From JAGWRI01 sp963728785 (GTDB taxonomy: Bacteria > Gemmatimonadota > Gemmatimonadetes > Gemmatimonadales > Gemmatimonadaceae), in assembly GCA_963728785.1 (NCBI GenBank), contig CAVSKV010000002.1, positions 1-64,000 on the forward strand: a DNA stretch of 64,000 nucleotides, read 5' to 3'. The translations under genes and the position numbers were made by a program. Each line of letters begins with the position of its first letter. Position 1 is the stretch's first letter. The notes beneath the pieces were generated by a model. It had not been told where the DNA came from and did not search any database. It worked only from the letters and a program-made list of their open reading frames with translations. Of the stretch, positions 34,311-42,452 are shown in pieces.

Positions 34311-37300
34311 ATGACGTCACCCGAATCCATCCAAGTTTCCATATCTCCGCGGCCGCGGCGCGTAATCGGTCGCTTTGGGACCGCCGGCTTGGCCGGGCTG
34401 CTCCTCATCGCGTGCAGCAGCGACGCAGGGCTCGCCAGCGGGGTCTCCGGCCCGTACACCGGCGCGGGCGTCGGCGCGCCGATGCCGAGCAGCATGATCA
34501 TCGCCCCGACCACGATCACTGTGAACTTTGGCGATTCCGCACAGGTGTTCGCCACGCCTGAGAACGGCAGCGGCGCAGTCATGAGCGGCGTTCCCATCGC
34601 GTGGAGTTCGAGCGACAGCGACGTCGTCACGGTATCGTCGAGCGGACTCGTCAAGGCCATTGGCGTGGGACAGGCGACCATCGTTGCATCCGCCGGGGCG
34701 GTCACGGCGCAGGCCCAGGTTGTCGCTGGAGGCGTTCCTGTCGGATCGGTCAGGCTGACGCCAAACGCCACCACGGTCGGCATCGGGCAGATCGAGCCGT
34801 TGGCCGTAGCAGTGCTCGACGGATCGGGAAAGGTCCTGGCCGGACGGCACGTTCGCTGGCAGAGCAGCAACCCGGCCGTGGCTACCGTGGACTCGACGGG
34901 CAACGTCACGGGTGTCGGCACCGGAGCCGTCGTGATCTCCGGACGGAGCAGCGACGTAAACGGCACAGCGGCGGTGGGGGTGATCACCCAGCCGGTCACG
35001 GCTCCCAGCACGGTCACGGACCTCGCCGCAGCGGTGACATCGGACACCAGCGTGACCATCACGTTCACGGCGGTCGCTGACGGTGCGGGCCAGCCGGCGA
35101 GCTACGACCTGCGTTATAGCGTGGGCAGCATGAACTGGACGTCGGCGAGTTCGGTCACGTCCGGGTCCTGCACGTCCCCGATCGCTGGCGGCGCCATCGG
35201 GTCTACCGTGCGCTGCACCGTGCTCGGCCTCTCGCCATTGATCAACTATTCCCTCCAGATCGTCGCATTCCGTGGCACGTTCCACGTGAATCAGGTGCTC
35301 GGCGCGCTGTCGAACGTGGTGACGGCTACCACGCCGGCGCCCGGTCCGACGACCTCCCCCACGTCGGTGACGACTGGGGCCGTCGCCTCGGTGGCCGTGA
35401 CCCCGACGTGGGTGAGCCAGACGGTGGGCCAGTCGACGCAACTGATGGCCGTTGTTCGCGACGGCTATGGCAACGTCATGACCGGCCAGTCCGTCGCGTG
35501 GACGAGCAGCGCCTCGTCGGTGGCCTCCGTGAATAACAGCGGGCTCGTAACGGCCTTCGGCGCCGGGACGGCCACCATCACCGCGTCGAGCGGAGGACAG
35601 AGCGGCACCGCGTCAATCACCGTCGCGAACGCGGCTCCGGTTTCACCGAGCACGGTGACGAATCTCTCGGCCAACGCGAATTCGGATTCCAGCGCGGCCA
35701 TCACGTTCACGGCGGTCAGCGACGGGACCGGGCAACCCGCGAGCTACGACCTTCGGTACGCGGCTGGTACGATCAGCTGGGGATCGGCGGCTTCGGTGTC
35801 GCAGGGCAGTTGCGCGGCGCCCATCGCGCCCGTCTCGATCGGCTCCACGGTGCGCTGTACGGCGCTTGGGCTCGCCCCGTCCACGAGCTATCAATTTCAG
35901 GTCGTTGCCTTCAGTGGTACGCTCAATTCGAACGCGGTGTTCGGCGCGGTGTCGAACGTCGCGAGCACGACGACGGCGGCGGCGCCTCCCGCCGCCGTGG
36001 CGTCGGTGACCGTAACCCCATCTTCTCTCAGCGGCACGGTGGGACAGACCGGGCAATTGACGGCCGTGGTGACGGACGCCAACGGCAATACGATGACGGG
36101 CCAGACCATCACGTGGACGAGCAGCAACTCCGGTGTCGCCACGGTCAACGCCAGCGGTCTCGTGAGCGCAGTGGGCGCCGGGAGCGCGACCATCACGGCC
36201 TCGACCGGCGGCAAGAGCGGCACGGCCTCGGTGACGGTCACGACCGTGGCACCCGTTGTCGCGTCCGTGACCGTCTCACCAAGTTCGGTCAGCAACTCGG
36301 TGGGCCAGACTGCGCAGTTGACCGCAGCGGCCAAGGACGGCAGCGGGAACACGATGACCGGCCAATCCATCACGTGGAGCAGCAGCAACTCGTCCGTCGC
36401 CACCGTGAACGGCAGCGGGCTGGTGAGTTCGGTGGGTGTCGGGACCGCGACGATCACCGCCACGAGCAGTGGGAAGAGCGGCACGGCGTCGGTGACGGTC
36501 GCGGCGGCCGCGCCCGTGGTGGGGTCGGTAACCGTCACGCCCGCTGCCTTGACCGGCACGGTGGGACAGACCGGGCAGTTGACGGCGGTGGTCACGGACG
36601 CCAACGGCAATACGATGACCGGCCAGACCATCACCTGGACGAGTAGCAAGACATCGGTTGCTACCGTGAACGGCAGCGGTCTGGTGACCGCAGTGAGCGC
36701 CGGGACCGCGACCATCACGGCCTCGACCAGCGGCAAGAGCGGCACGGCCAGCGTGACCGTTGCGGCCGCGGCGCCCGTCGTGGCGTCGGTGACCGTAGCG
36801 CCGAGTTCGGTGAGCAACTCGGTGGGCCAGACGGCGCAATTGAGCGCCGTGGTCAAGGACGGCAGCGGGAACACGATGACCGGCCAGTCCATCACGTGGA
36901 GCAGCAGCAACTCGTCCGTCGCCACCGTGAACACCAGCGGGGTGGTAACCTCGGTGGCCGCCGGGACCGCGACCATCACCGCCTCGAGCAGTGGGAAGAG
37001 CGGCACGGTCTCGGTGACGGTCGCGGCGGCCGCGCCCGTGGTGGCGTCCGTGATCGTGACGCCGAGTTCCGCGAGCAACACGGTGGGCCAGACGATGCAG
37101 TTCGCGACGACGGTGCTCGACGGCACCGGCACTCCCATCACCGGACAATCGATCAGTTGGACGAGCAGCAACACGGCGGTCGCCACGGTGAACGGCAGCG
37201 GGCTGGCGACGTCAGTGGGGGCCGGGACCGCAACCATCAAGGCATCCACCGGCGGACAGAGCGGTACCGCCTCGCTGACGGCACTGGCGCCGCCACCGCC

Positions 37301-38099
37301 GCCACCGCCAGCCAGCAGCGCGGATTATCCCAACTTGCCCTCAGGCCTCACGATTCCCAGCGGCTACGTAGATGAGTTCACGAATAGCAGCTTGAACGAA
37401 GGCATCTATAGCAACGGCGGCGGGGCGGTACAGCGAAACGCATCCACGTACACCCCCAGCGGGGGCGTGACCTCGCCCGTGAATCCTCCGGCGAGTCCGC
37501 CGTACATTGGTGAAATGGCTTATCCGGTCGGATTCGCGGGCGGTGGTGCGCCGGGCAACGTCAATTCTGCCGATTTTTCTGGGAACGGCTATACTCATCT
37601 CTATATAGCCATCACCGTGCAGTTCTCGAGCAATTTCGTCGGCAATCCCAGCGGGGTCAACAAGACGATCTACGCCTGGATTCACAATAATCCGTGCTTC
37701 TACCTCTCCGCCCAAGGCAGCGGAACCGGCGAGCTCGATTGGCAGATGCGACTCCAGAATCTGGGCACCGGAGCGAGCGCGATCAACCTCGTGAACAACG
37801 TCGCCACGGGGGCGGTCACTCGCGGATCGTGGCAGCGCATCGAGGTCGAGTTGATGGCCAACACCGGCGGCGCTTCGAACGGGGTGGCCCGGATGTGGGT
37901 CACGAACTACAACGGCGATGGCTCCGTGGCGAGTGGCCCCACGCTCGTGGCGAACTACACCAACATCCAATGGTCGGGTTCCGGCCAATCGACGAACTGG
38001 AACTACATCCAGTGGACCCCGGTCTGGGGCGGCATTGGCGGCACCGTGGGCGCCGTGCAATACCAGTGGCTGGACCGCATGGCCCTGGGCGCGCAGTGA
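34311..38099 (+). CDS. Giant BIG2/Fn3 surface lipoprotein with C-terminal lectin/lyase-like domain
   Basis: A 1262-residue protein. Signal peptide with lipobox LLLIAC, Cys at residue 35. Eight BIG2 immunoglobulin-like domains can be counted (for example VGQTGQLTAVVTDANGNTM and SGLVTAVSAGTATITAS), interrupted by two Fn3-like domains at about residues 230-345 and 446-560, each with a Cys pair (GSCTSPIAGG...VRCTVLGL). Pro-rich PPPPPPP follows at about residue 1000, then a 250-residue domain (SGYVDEFTNSSLNEGIYSNG, TIYAWIHNNPCFYLSAQ, GSWQRIEVELMA) resembling a jelly-roll carbohydrate-binding or lyase domain. No PEP-CTERM tail. It is probably a matrix adhesin. Upstream lie a GEMM riboswitch and a sigma-54 site. 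Confidence 0.85.
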   Translation: MTSPESIQVSISPRPRRVIGRFGTAGLAGLLLIACSSDAGLASGVSGPYTGAGVGAPMPSSMIIAPTTITVNFGDSAQVFATPENGSGAVMSGVPIAWSSSDSDVVTVSSSGLVKAIGVGQATIVASAGAVTAQAQVVAGGVPVGSVRLTPNATTVGIGQIEPLAVAVLDGSGKVLAGRHVRWQSSNPAVATVDSTGNVTGVGTGAVVISGRSSDVNGTAAVGVITQPVTAPSTVTDLAAAVTSDTSVTITFTAVADGAGQPASYDLRYSVGSMNWTSASSVTSGSCTSPIAGGAIGSTVRCTVLGLSPLINYSLQIVAFRGTFHVNQVLGALSNVVTATTPAPGPTTSPTSVTTGAVASVAVTPTWVSQTVGQSTQLMAVVRDGYGNVMTGQSVAWTSSASSVASVNNSGLVTAFGAGTATITASSGGQSGTASITVANAAPVSPSTVTNLSANANSDSSAAITFTAVSDGTGQPASYDLRYAAGTISWGSAASVSQGSCAAPIAPVSIGSTVRCTALGLAPSTSYQFQVVAFSGTLNSNAVFGAVSNVASTTTAAAPPAAVASVTVTPSSLSGTVGQTGQLTAVVTDANGNTMTGQTITWTSSNSGVATVNASGLVSAVGAGSATITASTGGKSGTASVTVTTVAPVVASVTVSPSSVSNSVGQTAQLTAAAKDGSGNTMTGQSITWSSSNSSVATVNGSGLVSSVGVGTATITATSSGKSGTASVTVAAAAPVVGSVTVTPAALTGTVGQTGQLTAVVTDANGNTMTGQTITWTSSKTSVATVNGSGLVTAVSAGTATITASTSGKSGTASVTVAAAAPVVASVTVAPSSVSNSVGQTAQLSAVVKDGSGNTMTGQSITWSSSNSSVATVNTSGVVTSVAAGTATITASSSGKSGTVSVTVAAAAPVVASVIVTPSSASNTVGQTMQFATTVLDGTGTPITGQSISWTSSNTAVATVNGSGLATSVGAGTATIKASTGGQSGTASLTALAPPPPPPPASSADYPNLPSGLTIPSGYVDEFTNSSLNEGIYSNGGGAVQRNASTYTPSGGVTSPVNPPASPPYIGEMAYPVGFAGGGAPGNVNSADFSGNGYTHLYIAITVQFSSNFVGNPSGVNKTIYAWIHNNPCFYLSAQGSGTGELDWQMRLQNLGTGASAINLVNNVATGAVTRGSWQRIEVELMANTGGASNGVARMWVTNYNGDGSVASGPTLVANYTNIQWSGSGQSTNWNYIQWTPVWGGIGGTVGAVQYQWLDRMALGAQ
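36000..37043 (+). repeat. 522-bp two-domain higher-order tandem repeat within the BIG2 gene
   Basis: BIG2 domains 4-5 (from 36000) and 6-7 (from 36522) form two near-identical copies with a 522-bp (174-codon) period. Domain 4 matches 6 (DANGNTMTGQTITWTSS) and domain 5 matches 7 (DGSGNTMTGQSITWSSSNSS). A looser Fn3-containing repeat of 642 bp lies upstream (35058 and 35700). Confidence 0.85.
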
Positions 38100-38151
38100 C
38101 GGCCCGGCCTTAGCTGCGCGGGAGCCCCGGGAAGGTTGCCGCAGATCGTGA

Positions 38152-38190
38152 GGGTCCGGATGATCCCCAAATCGGGGACCGTTCGGACCC
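38152..38190. terminator. Nested palindrome between convergent genes
   Basis: GGGTCCG (38152-38158) pairs with CGGACCC (38184-38190), enclosing TCCCC/GGGGA (38164-38168, 38174-38178). It lies between the convergent BIG2 and oxidoreductase genes. It has no strong T run and may be a bidirectional terminator. Confidence 0.5.
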
Positions 38191-38284
38191 TTTGGTCGTG
38201 GGCCCCAGGGTGCCGCCTGAGCGCCGAACTACCCGACCGCAGAATGGGCGCCGTCGGCCGGACGGCCGGGAAGGCGCCAAGTGC

Positions 38285-40333
38285 CTACTTCTCGTCCGCC
38301 TTCATTTGCGCGTTCACGGCGCGGATGCCTGCCGTGCCATATCGCGTTACGGCGAAGACGCTGGCGACATTCATCGCGGGCCGGCCGGGACGGAGGAGCT
38401 TCTGGAGAAGGATGGCGGTCCACGAGAGCGGGATCAGGACGGGCCAAGGTAACCATACGACGCTAAGGTCGGGATTGCCCTGTCGCAGACGTTCCAGGAG
38501 AGCACGCTTGGGGGGCAGATCCGGCGCGATCAGGTTCAGCGTGGCCGGCGCTCGTTCGAAGTGGTCAGCGATCCAGCTGAGCACTTCAGCGGCAAAACCG
38601 ACGTCGGCGACGCCCAGGCGCTCTCGGGGAGAGCCCACGGCGACGAAGACGTTGCCGAGTCGCTTCCCGAGCCGCCCGGGCGGTTCGAAATCCTCGTAGT
38701 CGACCAGGGCGCCGGGCCGCACGACCTTCACGTCGAGGCCCAACTCCAGGCCCAGCTGGCGAGCCAGTCGCTCCGATTCGAGCTTGCCCCATACGTAGGG
38801 GCCGGCCGCGCGACTCTCGGCCCGGAGCGGGCTGTCGTCGGTGATTGGCCCACCGCCCTGCGGTGGACTGAGCACCGCCAGACTGCTCACGTGCACGACG
38901 CGTTTCACGCCGGCGGCCGCCGCCGCGCGCAGCACATGCTCCGTGGCGTCAAGCGAGTTGCGCTGATGCTCGGCCCAACCGCCGGCGGTTTCCGCTGCTG
39001 CATGAATGATGCTGTCCGCGTTCCGGAGCAGCACCGCATTGAGCGGATCTCCCAGATCGGCCACGACGTACTCGACGCCGGCCACGCGCTCCCAGGACGC
39101 AGGCTCGCGGCGTGCGATGACCCGAACGGCTTTGCCTTGCGCCGCAAGCTTTCTAGCCACCGCACGCCCGAGGAGCCCCGTTCCGCCGGTCACCACGATG
39201 GCTGGGCCGACGGCCGGTTCCCGCGGGATCGTCGGGCTGGACGGCCGCTCCAGGACGAGTTTGATCTGTTCCCAGATCCGGGTCGTAGCGAGAATGCTCT
39301 CGGGTGATACAGGGACCGCCGCACCATCCTGAACTGCGCGGTAGAAGGCTTCGAAGAGCTCGGCCAGGCCGGGATAGCTCCGTTGGCGCGCAAGCACGCG
39401 GCGGCTGAGAGAAGCAGTCGTGCCGAGCGCCAACTGCCAGGCCTGCCGGTACGGTGCGAGCACCTTGTCGATGCCCGACGTGCCGGGACCGATCTGGCGC
39501 TGTACCGTGCTCCGGACATAGTCTGCGAAGACGGAGCCGTTCGTTCCCGACAATCGGATGTAGTTCTCGACGGGCCTTCCCTCGAGCGTCACTACTAGCG
39601 TGCCGGTGAGGTCGCCTGCACGGACGAGAGCATGCACGGTGCCACGCTCCCTGACGTCGAGTGATATCAACTCCGCACTTCCGCCCCCCGTCGCGTGCAG
39701 AAAGTGCAATAGCAGGTAGATCGGGTGAGGCAGGATGTCGAGCAGCTGAAGATCGGGCCTGAGCGGTGCCCGGCCGCCCGGGGTCCGGCGCACCGTGCGG
39801 AACGAGAAGTAGCTCTCCACATGGGCCAGCCTCCCCAGCGCAGGAAGATATCGAAGAGCGATCCGAGTCGGGGGCTCGAAGAGGAGTTGATGGCCGGCAC
39901 ACACCCGAAGCCCGCGGGCGGCCGCCAAATCGAGAACCTCAGCCGCGTCAACGGAGCTTTCTGCGAACGGCTTCTCGACGTAGACGTGCGTGCCCGCCGT
40001 CAGTGCCTCCACAGCGAGGGCCCGGTGGGTCGCCGGGGGGGTGCAGACGTGCACGACATCCACCGCCGCTCGGGCGAGCATCTCGCCGAGCGAATCGAAG
40101 CCGACTGCACCGGGGACGGACGCGAGCAGCCCTTGGCGCGCCGCTTCCGATGGATCGGCGACCGCGACCACCGAGCCGCGTCCACCGGCGCGCGCCACGG
40201 CGCGCGCGTGATTCATCGCCATCTTGCCCGCCCCGACGAGGCCCACGCGGAGCGATGGCATGGTTTCAAAGGTTGAGGAGCCAGTCAAGGGAGGCGTCGG
40301 TTTGGGATCGAGGGTTACGAGAGGAGTTTCCAT
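38285..40333 (-). CDS. Gfo/Idh/MocA oxidoreductase fused to NAD-dependent epimerase/dehydratase
   Basis: A 682-residue two-enzyme chain; MPSLRVG at 40261 may be the real start. Residues 27-380 are a Gfo/Idh/MocA dehydrogenase: LRVGLVGAGKMAMNHARAVA (Rossmann GxGxxA), THVYVEKPFAESSVDAAEVL (EKP catalytic Lys). Residues 385-650 are an extended SDR: IVVTGGTGLLGRAVARKLAA (TGGxGxxG), VVHVSSLAVLSPP, and PYVWGKLESERLARQLGL with YxxxK (Tyr-Val-Trp-Gly-Lys). Each domain binds NAD(P). Together they would carry out successive oxidation and epimerisation or reduction on a nucleotide sugar. The fusion suggests substrate hand-off in EPS precursor synthesis. Confidence 0.88.
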   Translation of the reverse strand: METPLVTLDPKPTPPLTGSSTFETMPSLRVGLVGAGKMAMNHARAVARAGGRGSVVAVADPSEAARQGLLASVPGAVGFDSLGEMLARAAVDVVHVCTPPATHRALAVEALTAGTHVYVEKPFAESSVDAAEVLDLAAARGLRVCAGHQLLFEPPTRIALRYLPALGRLAHVESYFSFRTVRRTPGGRAPLRPDLQLLDILPHPIYLLLHFLHATGGGSAELISLDVRERGTVHALVRAGDLTGTLVVTLEGRPVENYIRLSGTNGSVFADYVRSTVQRQIGPGTSGIDKVLAPYRQAWQLALGTTASLSRRVLARQRSYPGLAELFEAFYRAVQDGAAVPVSPESILATTRIWEQIKLVLERPSSPTIPREPAVGPAIVVTGGTGLLGRAVARKLAAQGKAVRVIARREPASWERVAGVEYVVADLGDPLNAVLLRNADSIIHAAAETAGGWAEHQRNSLDATEHVLRAAAAAGVKRVVHVSSLAVLSPPQGGGPITDDSPLRAESRAAGPYVWGKLESERLARQLGLELGLDVKVVRPGALVDYEDFEPPGRLGKRLGNVFVAVGSPRERLGVADVGFAAEVLSWIADHFERAPATLNLIAPDLPPKRALLERLRQGNPDLSVVWLPWPVLIPLSWTAILLQKLLRPGRPAMNVASVFAVTRYGTAGIRAVNAQMKADEK

Positions 40334-40454
40334 CTGGGTGCCGTGAGTATAGCGAAGGGTTGTGCGGATCGGTATGCGCCTGGGGGCGAGGCCGCCCGAA
40401 ACGTCACCTCGCGTGCAGGCGACCCCCGGATACGGCCCGGATATCCATGAATAC

Positions 40455-41186
40455 TCAAAGAAGTCGATGGAGCACCAGCTGCGTGACTCGTGCCAACCAC
40501 ACGGCGTCGCGGCATTCCACCGCCACCTGGAGTATCCACAGGAATACCACGAAGTCTTTCACGCCGCGGGAGGATTTCGCCTGGTCTACGGCGCGAAGCC
40601 ACTGGGGTGGCACTCGGTGGTCGACCCATCGAGCGATCGTGAATCCTCCGAGTCCCAAGGCCAGACCGGCAAGGACGTCGCTGAGGTAGTGGCCGCCCAC
40701 GTACATTCGTGGCAGTGCCACGAGCAACCCCACCACGAGGAACAACACGACCCCAAGACGTCTTCGCAAAGAGAACACGCCGGCCGCGACGGCGGTGTAC
40801 AGCGCTACTGATTGACTCGGAAACGAATTGGTATTTGGATTTGGCGTCAGATACGCCGGGTAGCGATCGGCCAGCCCGGGCATGCGGTTGGGCGGGAGCC
40901 ACGCGATCAAGTCGGCACACACCAGCGTCAGGAGCACGGCAATCGTCGTTCCCAGCAGGACGACGAACATTCTCCGTTGCGTCTCAAGCTTCGCGGGGCC
41001 GCCTGTTCCCGAGGCCCGCACCCAGAGAATGAAGAGCGCCAGCGCAAACCAGAAGCCTCCGAGCACGTTATGATTGATGGCGCTCTGAATCGCCAGATCG
41101 AACAGTCGATAGCGGCCAAGGAATCGGGCAAGATGCACGGCACACCAATAATCCACTGCCGTTGGAGTCACATTCATGGGAGCCAC
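40455..41186 (-). CDS. PAP2-family membrane phosphatase
   Basis: A 243-residue protein with about six membrane spans. SFPSQSVALYTAVAAGVFSL is the C2 motif (PSQS in place of PSGH), and RMYVGGHYLSDVLAGLALG is C3 with the catalytic Arg-His-Asp triad pattern. The C1 Lys/Arg-Pro motif is less clear near ADLIAWLPPNRMPGL. In an EPS locus it probably recycles undecaprenyl pyrophosphate or removes a lipid phosphate. A sigma-54 promoter on the minus strand at 41315-41329 would transcribe it. Confidence 0.85.
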   Translation of the reverse strand: MAPMNVTPTAVDYWCAVHLARFLGRYRLFDLAIQSAINHNVLGGFWFALALFILWVRASGTGGPAKLETQRRMFVVLLGTTIAVLLTLVCADLIAWLPPNRMPGLADRYPAYLTPNPNTNSFPSQSVALYTAVAAGVFSLRRRLGVVLFLVVGLLVALPRMYVGGHYLSDVLAGLALGLGGFTIARWVDHRVPPQWLRAVDQAKSSRGVKDFVVFLWILQVAVECRDAVWLARVTQLVLHRLL

Positions 41187-41301
41187 ACGTGGAAGTTCTC
41201 CCGACCCAAGTCGAAGCCGGCCGCCGACGGAGTTCCGGGCCGCGTTGTACCTTCGGGCGAAGTCATCTGGAGGCTGCCGGCGTAGTCCCGGCGGCGCCCG
41301 A

Positions 41302-41317
41302 CGGCACTATTCTTGCA
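41302..41317 (+). promoter_or_regulatory. Candidate sigma-54 promoter of the 41.5-47.6 kb EPS operon
   Basis: CGGCACTATTCTTGCA has GG (41303-41304) and GC (41315-41316) ten bases apart, matching GGCAC and TTGCA. The expected start is near 41328, giving a leader of about 195 bases before the deacetylase gene. It shares its GC with a minus-strand promoter. Confidence 0.65.
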
Positions 41318-41329
41318 ATTTACGGGCCA
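41315..41329 (-). promoter_or_regulatory. Candidate sigma-54 promoter of the PAP2 gene, overlapping the plus-strand one
   Basis: On the minus strand the sequence reads TGGCCCGTAAATTGCA: GG (41328-41327) and GC (41316-41315) ten bases apart, one mismatch to TGGCACG-N4-TTGCA. It points at the PAP2 gene with a leader of about 120 bases. Confidence 0.65.
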
Positions 41330-41521
41330 CGTGGCTCGCTGCTGCGACGCCTTGACGAATTCAGCTTCTGCTCTCCTTTTGCCGGGCGAGCGCGGGAACG
41401 CACACACCTATGAAAAGTCCGAAATCCGTGCCATCGGGGAGCGCCGCACGGGCCGCGTCGATGCCCGCACGAACGTGAGTCATCCGCCGACGTTGACGGG
41501 TGTCCGAGCATTCGCCACGCT

Positions 41522-42442
41522 GTGAGTACTCCATTTCGAGGCGGGGCGAAGCGGATCGCCGAACGCAGCCTCCGCGCGGTTCTCGCCCCCGCGCGCCTGT
41601 ACGCGCTCCGGCGGCGCGCGGTTGTCCTCGCCTATCACAACGTGGTGAGCGACGACTGGACGGACGGTTGTGATCGCTCGCTGCATCTTCGGCGTGCTGA
41701 TTTCGCTGCCCAACTCGATATCCTCCAGGCCACGCACGACGTCGTGCCGCTCGGCACGTTGCTCGATTTCACCGCCTCCGCGCACGACCGTCCGCGAGCG
41801 GCCATCACGTTCGATGACGCGTATCACGGCGCCATTACCGTTGGGCTCCCGGAGTTGACGCGACGAGGCCTTCCGGCCACGGTGTTCGTGACGCCGGGGT
41901 TCGTCGGTGGCCGGGCATTCTGGTGGGATGAACTGGCGCGCCCCGGACGAGGCGTCGACCCCCGCCTGCGCGCGGCTGCGCTTGAGACCCTGGGCGGCGA
42001 CGATCGCGCCGTGCGCGCATGGGCGGCGGCGCGGGGCGACCCCGTGCAGCGCGCTCCTCTCGAGGCCCGCACGTCGAGCCTGGACGAACTCCGAGCCGCT
42101 GCGCGGAATGGCCTCGTGACGCTCGGAGCGCACAGCTGGACCCATCCGAACCTGACGCACACGGACGACGAGCGGCTCGCCCGGGAGCTCAGCGAGCCAT
42201 TGGCCTGGTTGCACGACCGTTTCGGGCCGTCGGCGGTCCCGTTTCTCGCCTATCCATACGGGAACTTTGATGGGCGAGTGATCCACGCCACCGCTGCAGC
42301 AGGCTACACGGCAGCGTTCGCGATCGACGGAGGATGCGTACCCTCTCCGATCGGGAATCCGTTGGCGATCCCGCGAATCAACATTCCGGCCGGCCTCTCC
42401 CCCGACGGCTTCGCCCTCAGGTCGATGGGCCTCCTTCTCTGA
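41522..42442 (+). CDS. Polysaccharide deacetylase family protein (NodB fold)
   Basis: A 306-residue protein from GTG 41522. VVLAYHNVVSDDWTDG, RAAITFDDAYHGAITVGLPE with the metal-binding Asp-Asp, LVTLGAHSWTHPNLTHTDDE with His ligands, and VPFLAYPYGNFDGRV are the NodB motifs. The domain order is that of the EPS-associated deacetylases without an obvious signal peptide, so it may act on a lipid-linked intermediate in the cytoplasm. First gene after the shared sigma-54 promoter. The next gene follows after 10 bases. Confidence 0.88.
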   Translation: MSTPFRGGAKRIAERSLRAVLAPARLYALRRRAVVLAYHNVVSDDWTDGCDRSLHLRRADFAAQLDILQATHDVVPLGTLLDFTASAHDRPRAAITFDDAYHGAITVGLPELTRRGLPATVFVTPGFVGGRAFWWDELARPGRGVDPRLRAAALETLGGDDRAVRAWAAARGDPVQRAPLEARTSSLDELRAAARNGLVTLGAHSWTHPNLTHTDDERLARELSEPLAWLHDRFGPSAVPFLAYPYGNFDGRVIHATAAAGYTAAFAIDGGCVPSPIGNPLAIPRINIPAGLSPDGFALRSMGLLL

Positions 42443-42452
42443 CGACCTTCGC

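Noticed and set aside
35897..37249. 450-residue minus-strand ORF opposite the BIG2 repeats, with its own internal repeats
   Set aside because: The repeats mirror the BIG2 DNA repeats. There is no signal peptide or family match, and the plus strand encodes a coherent lipoprotein.
35997..37280. Direct repeats resembling a CRISPR or satellite array
   Set aside because: The units are 250-260 bp, in frame and protein-coding BIG2 domains. There are no short repeat-spacer units anywhere in the window.
37320..38099. PEP-CTERM sorting signal on the giant lipoprotein
   Set aside because: The C-terminus (QYQWLDRMALGAQ) has no PEP motif, hydrophobic segment or basic tail, and no exosortase gene is visible, so XrtA-type naming rests on the other EPS genes.
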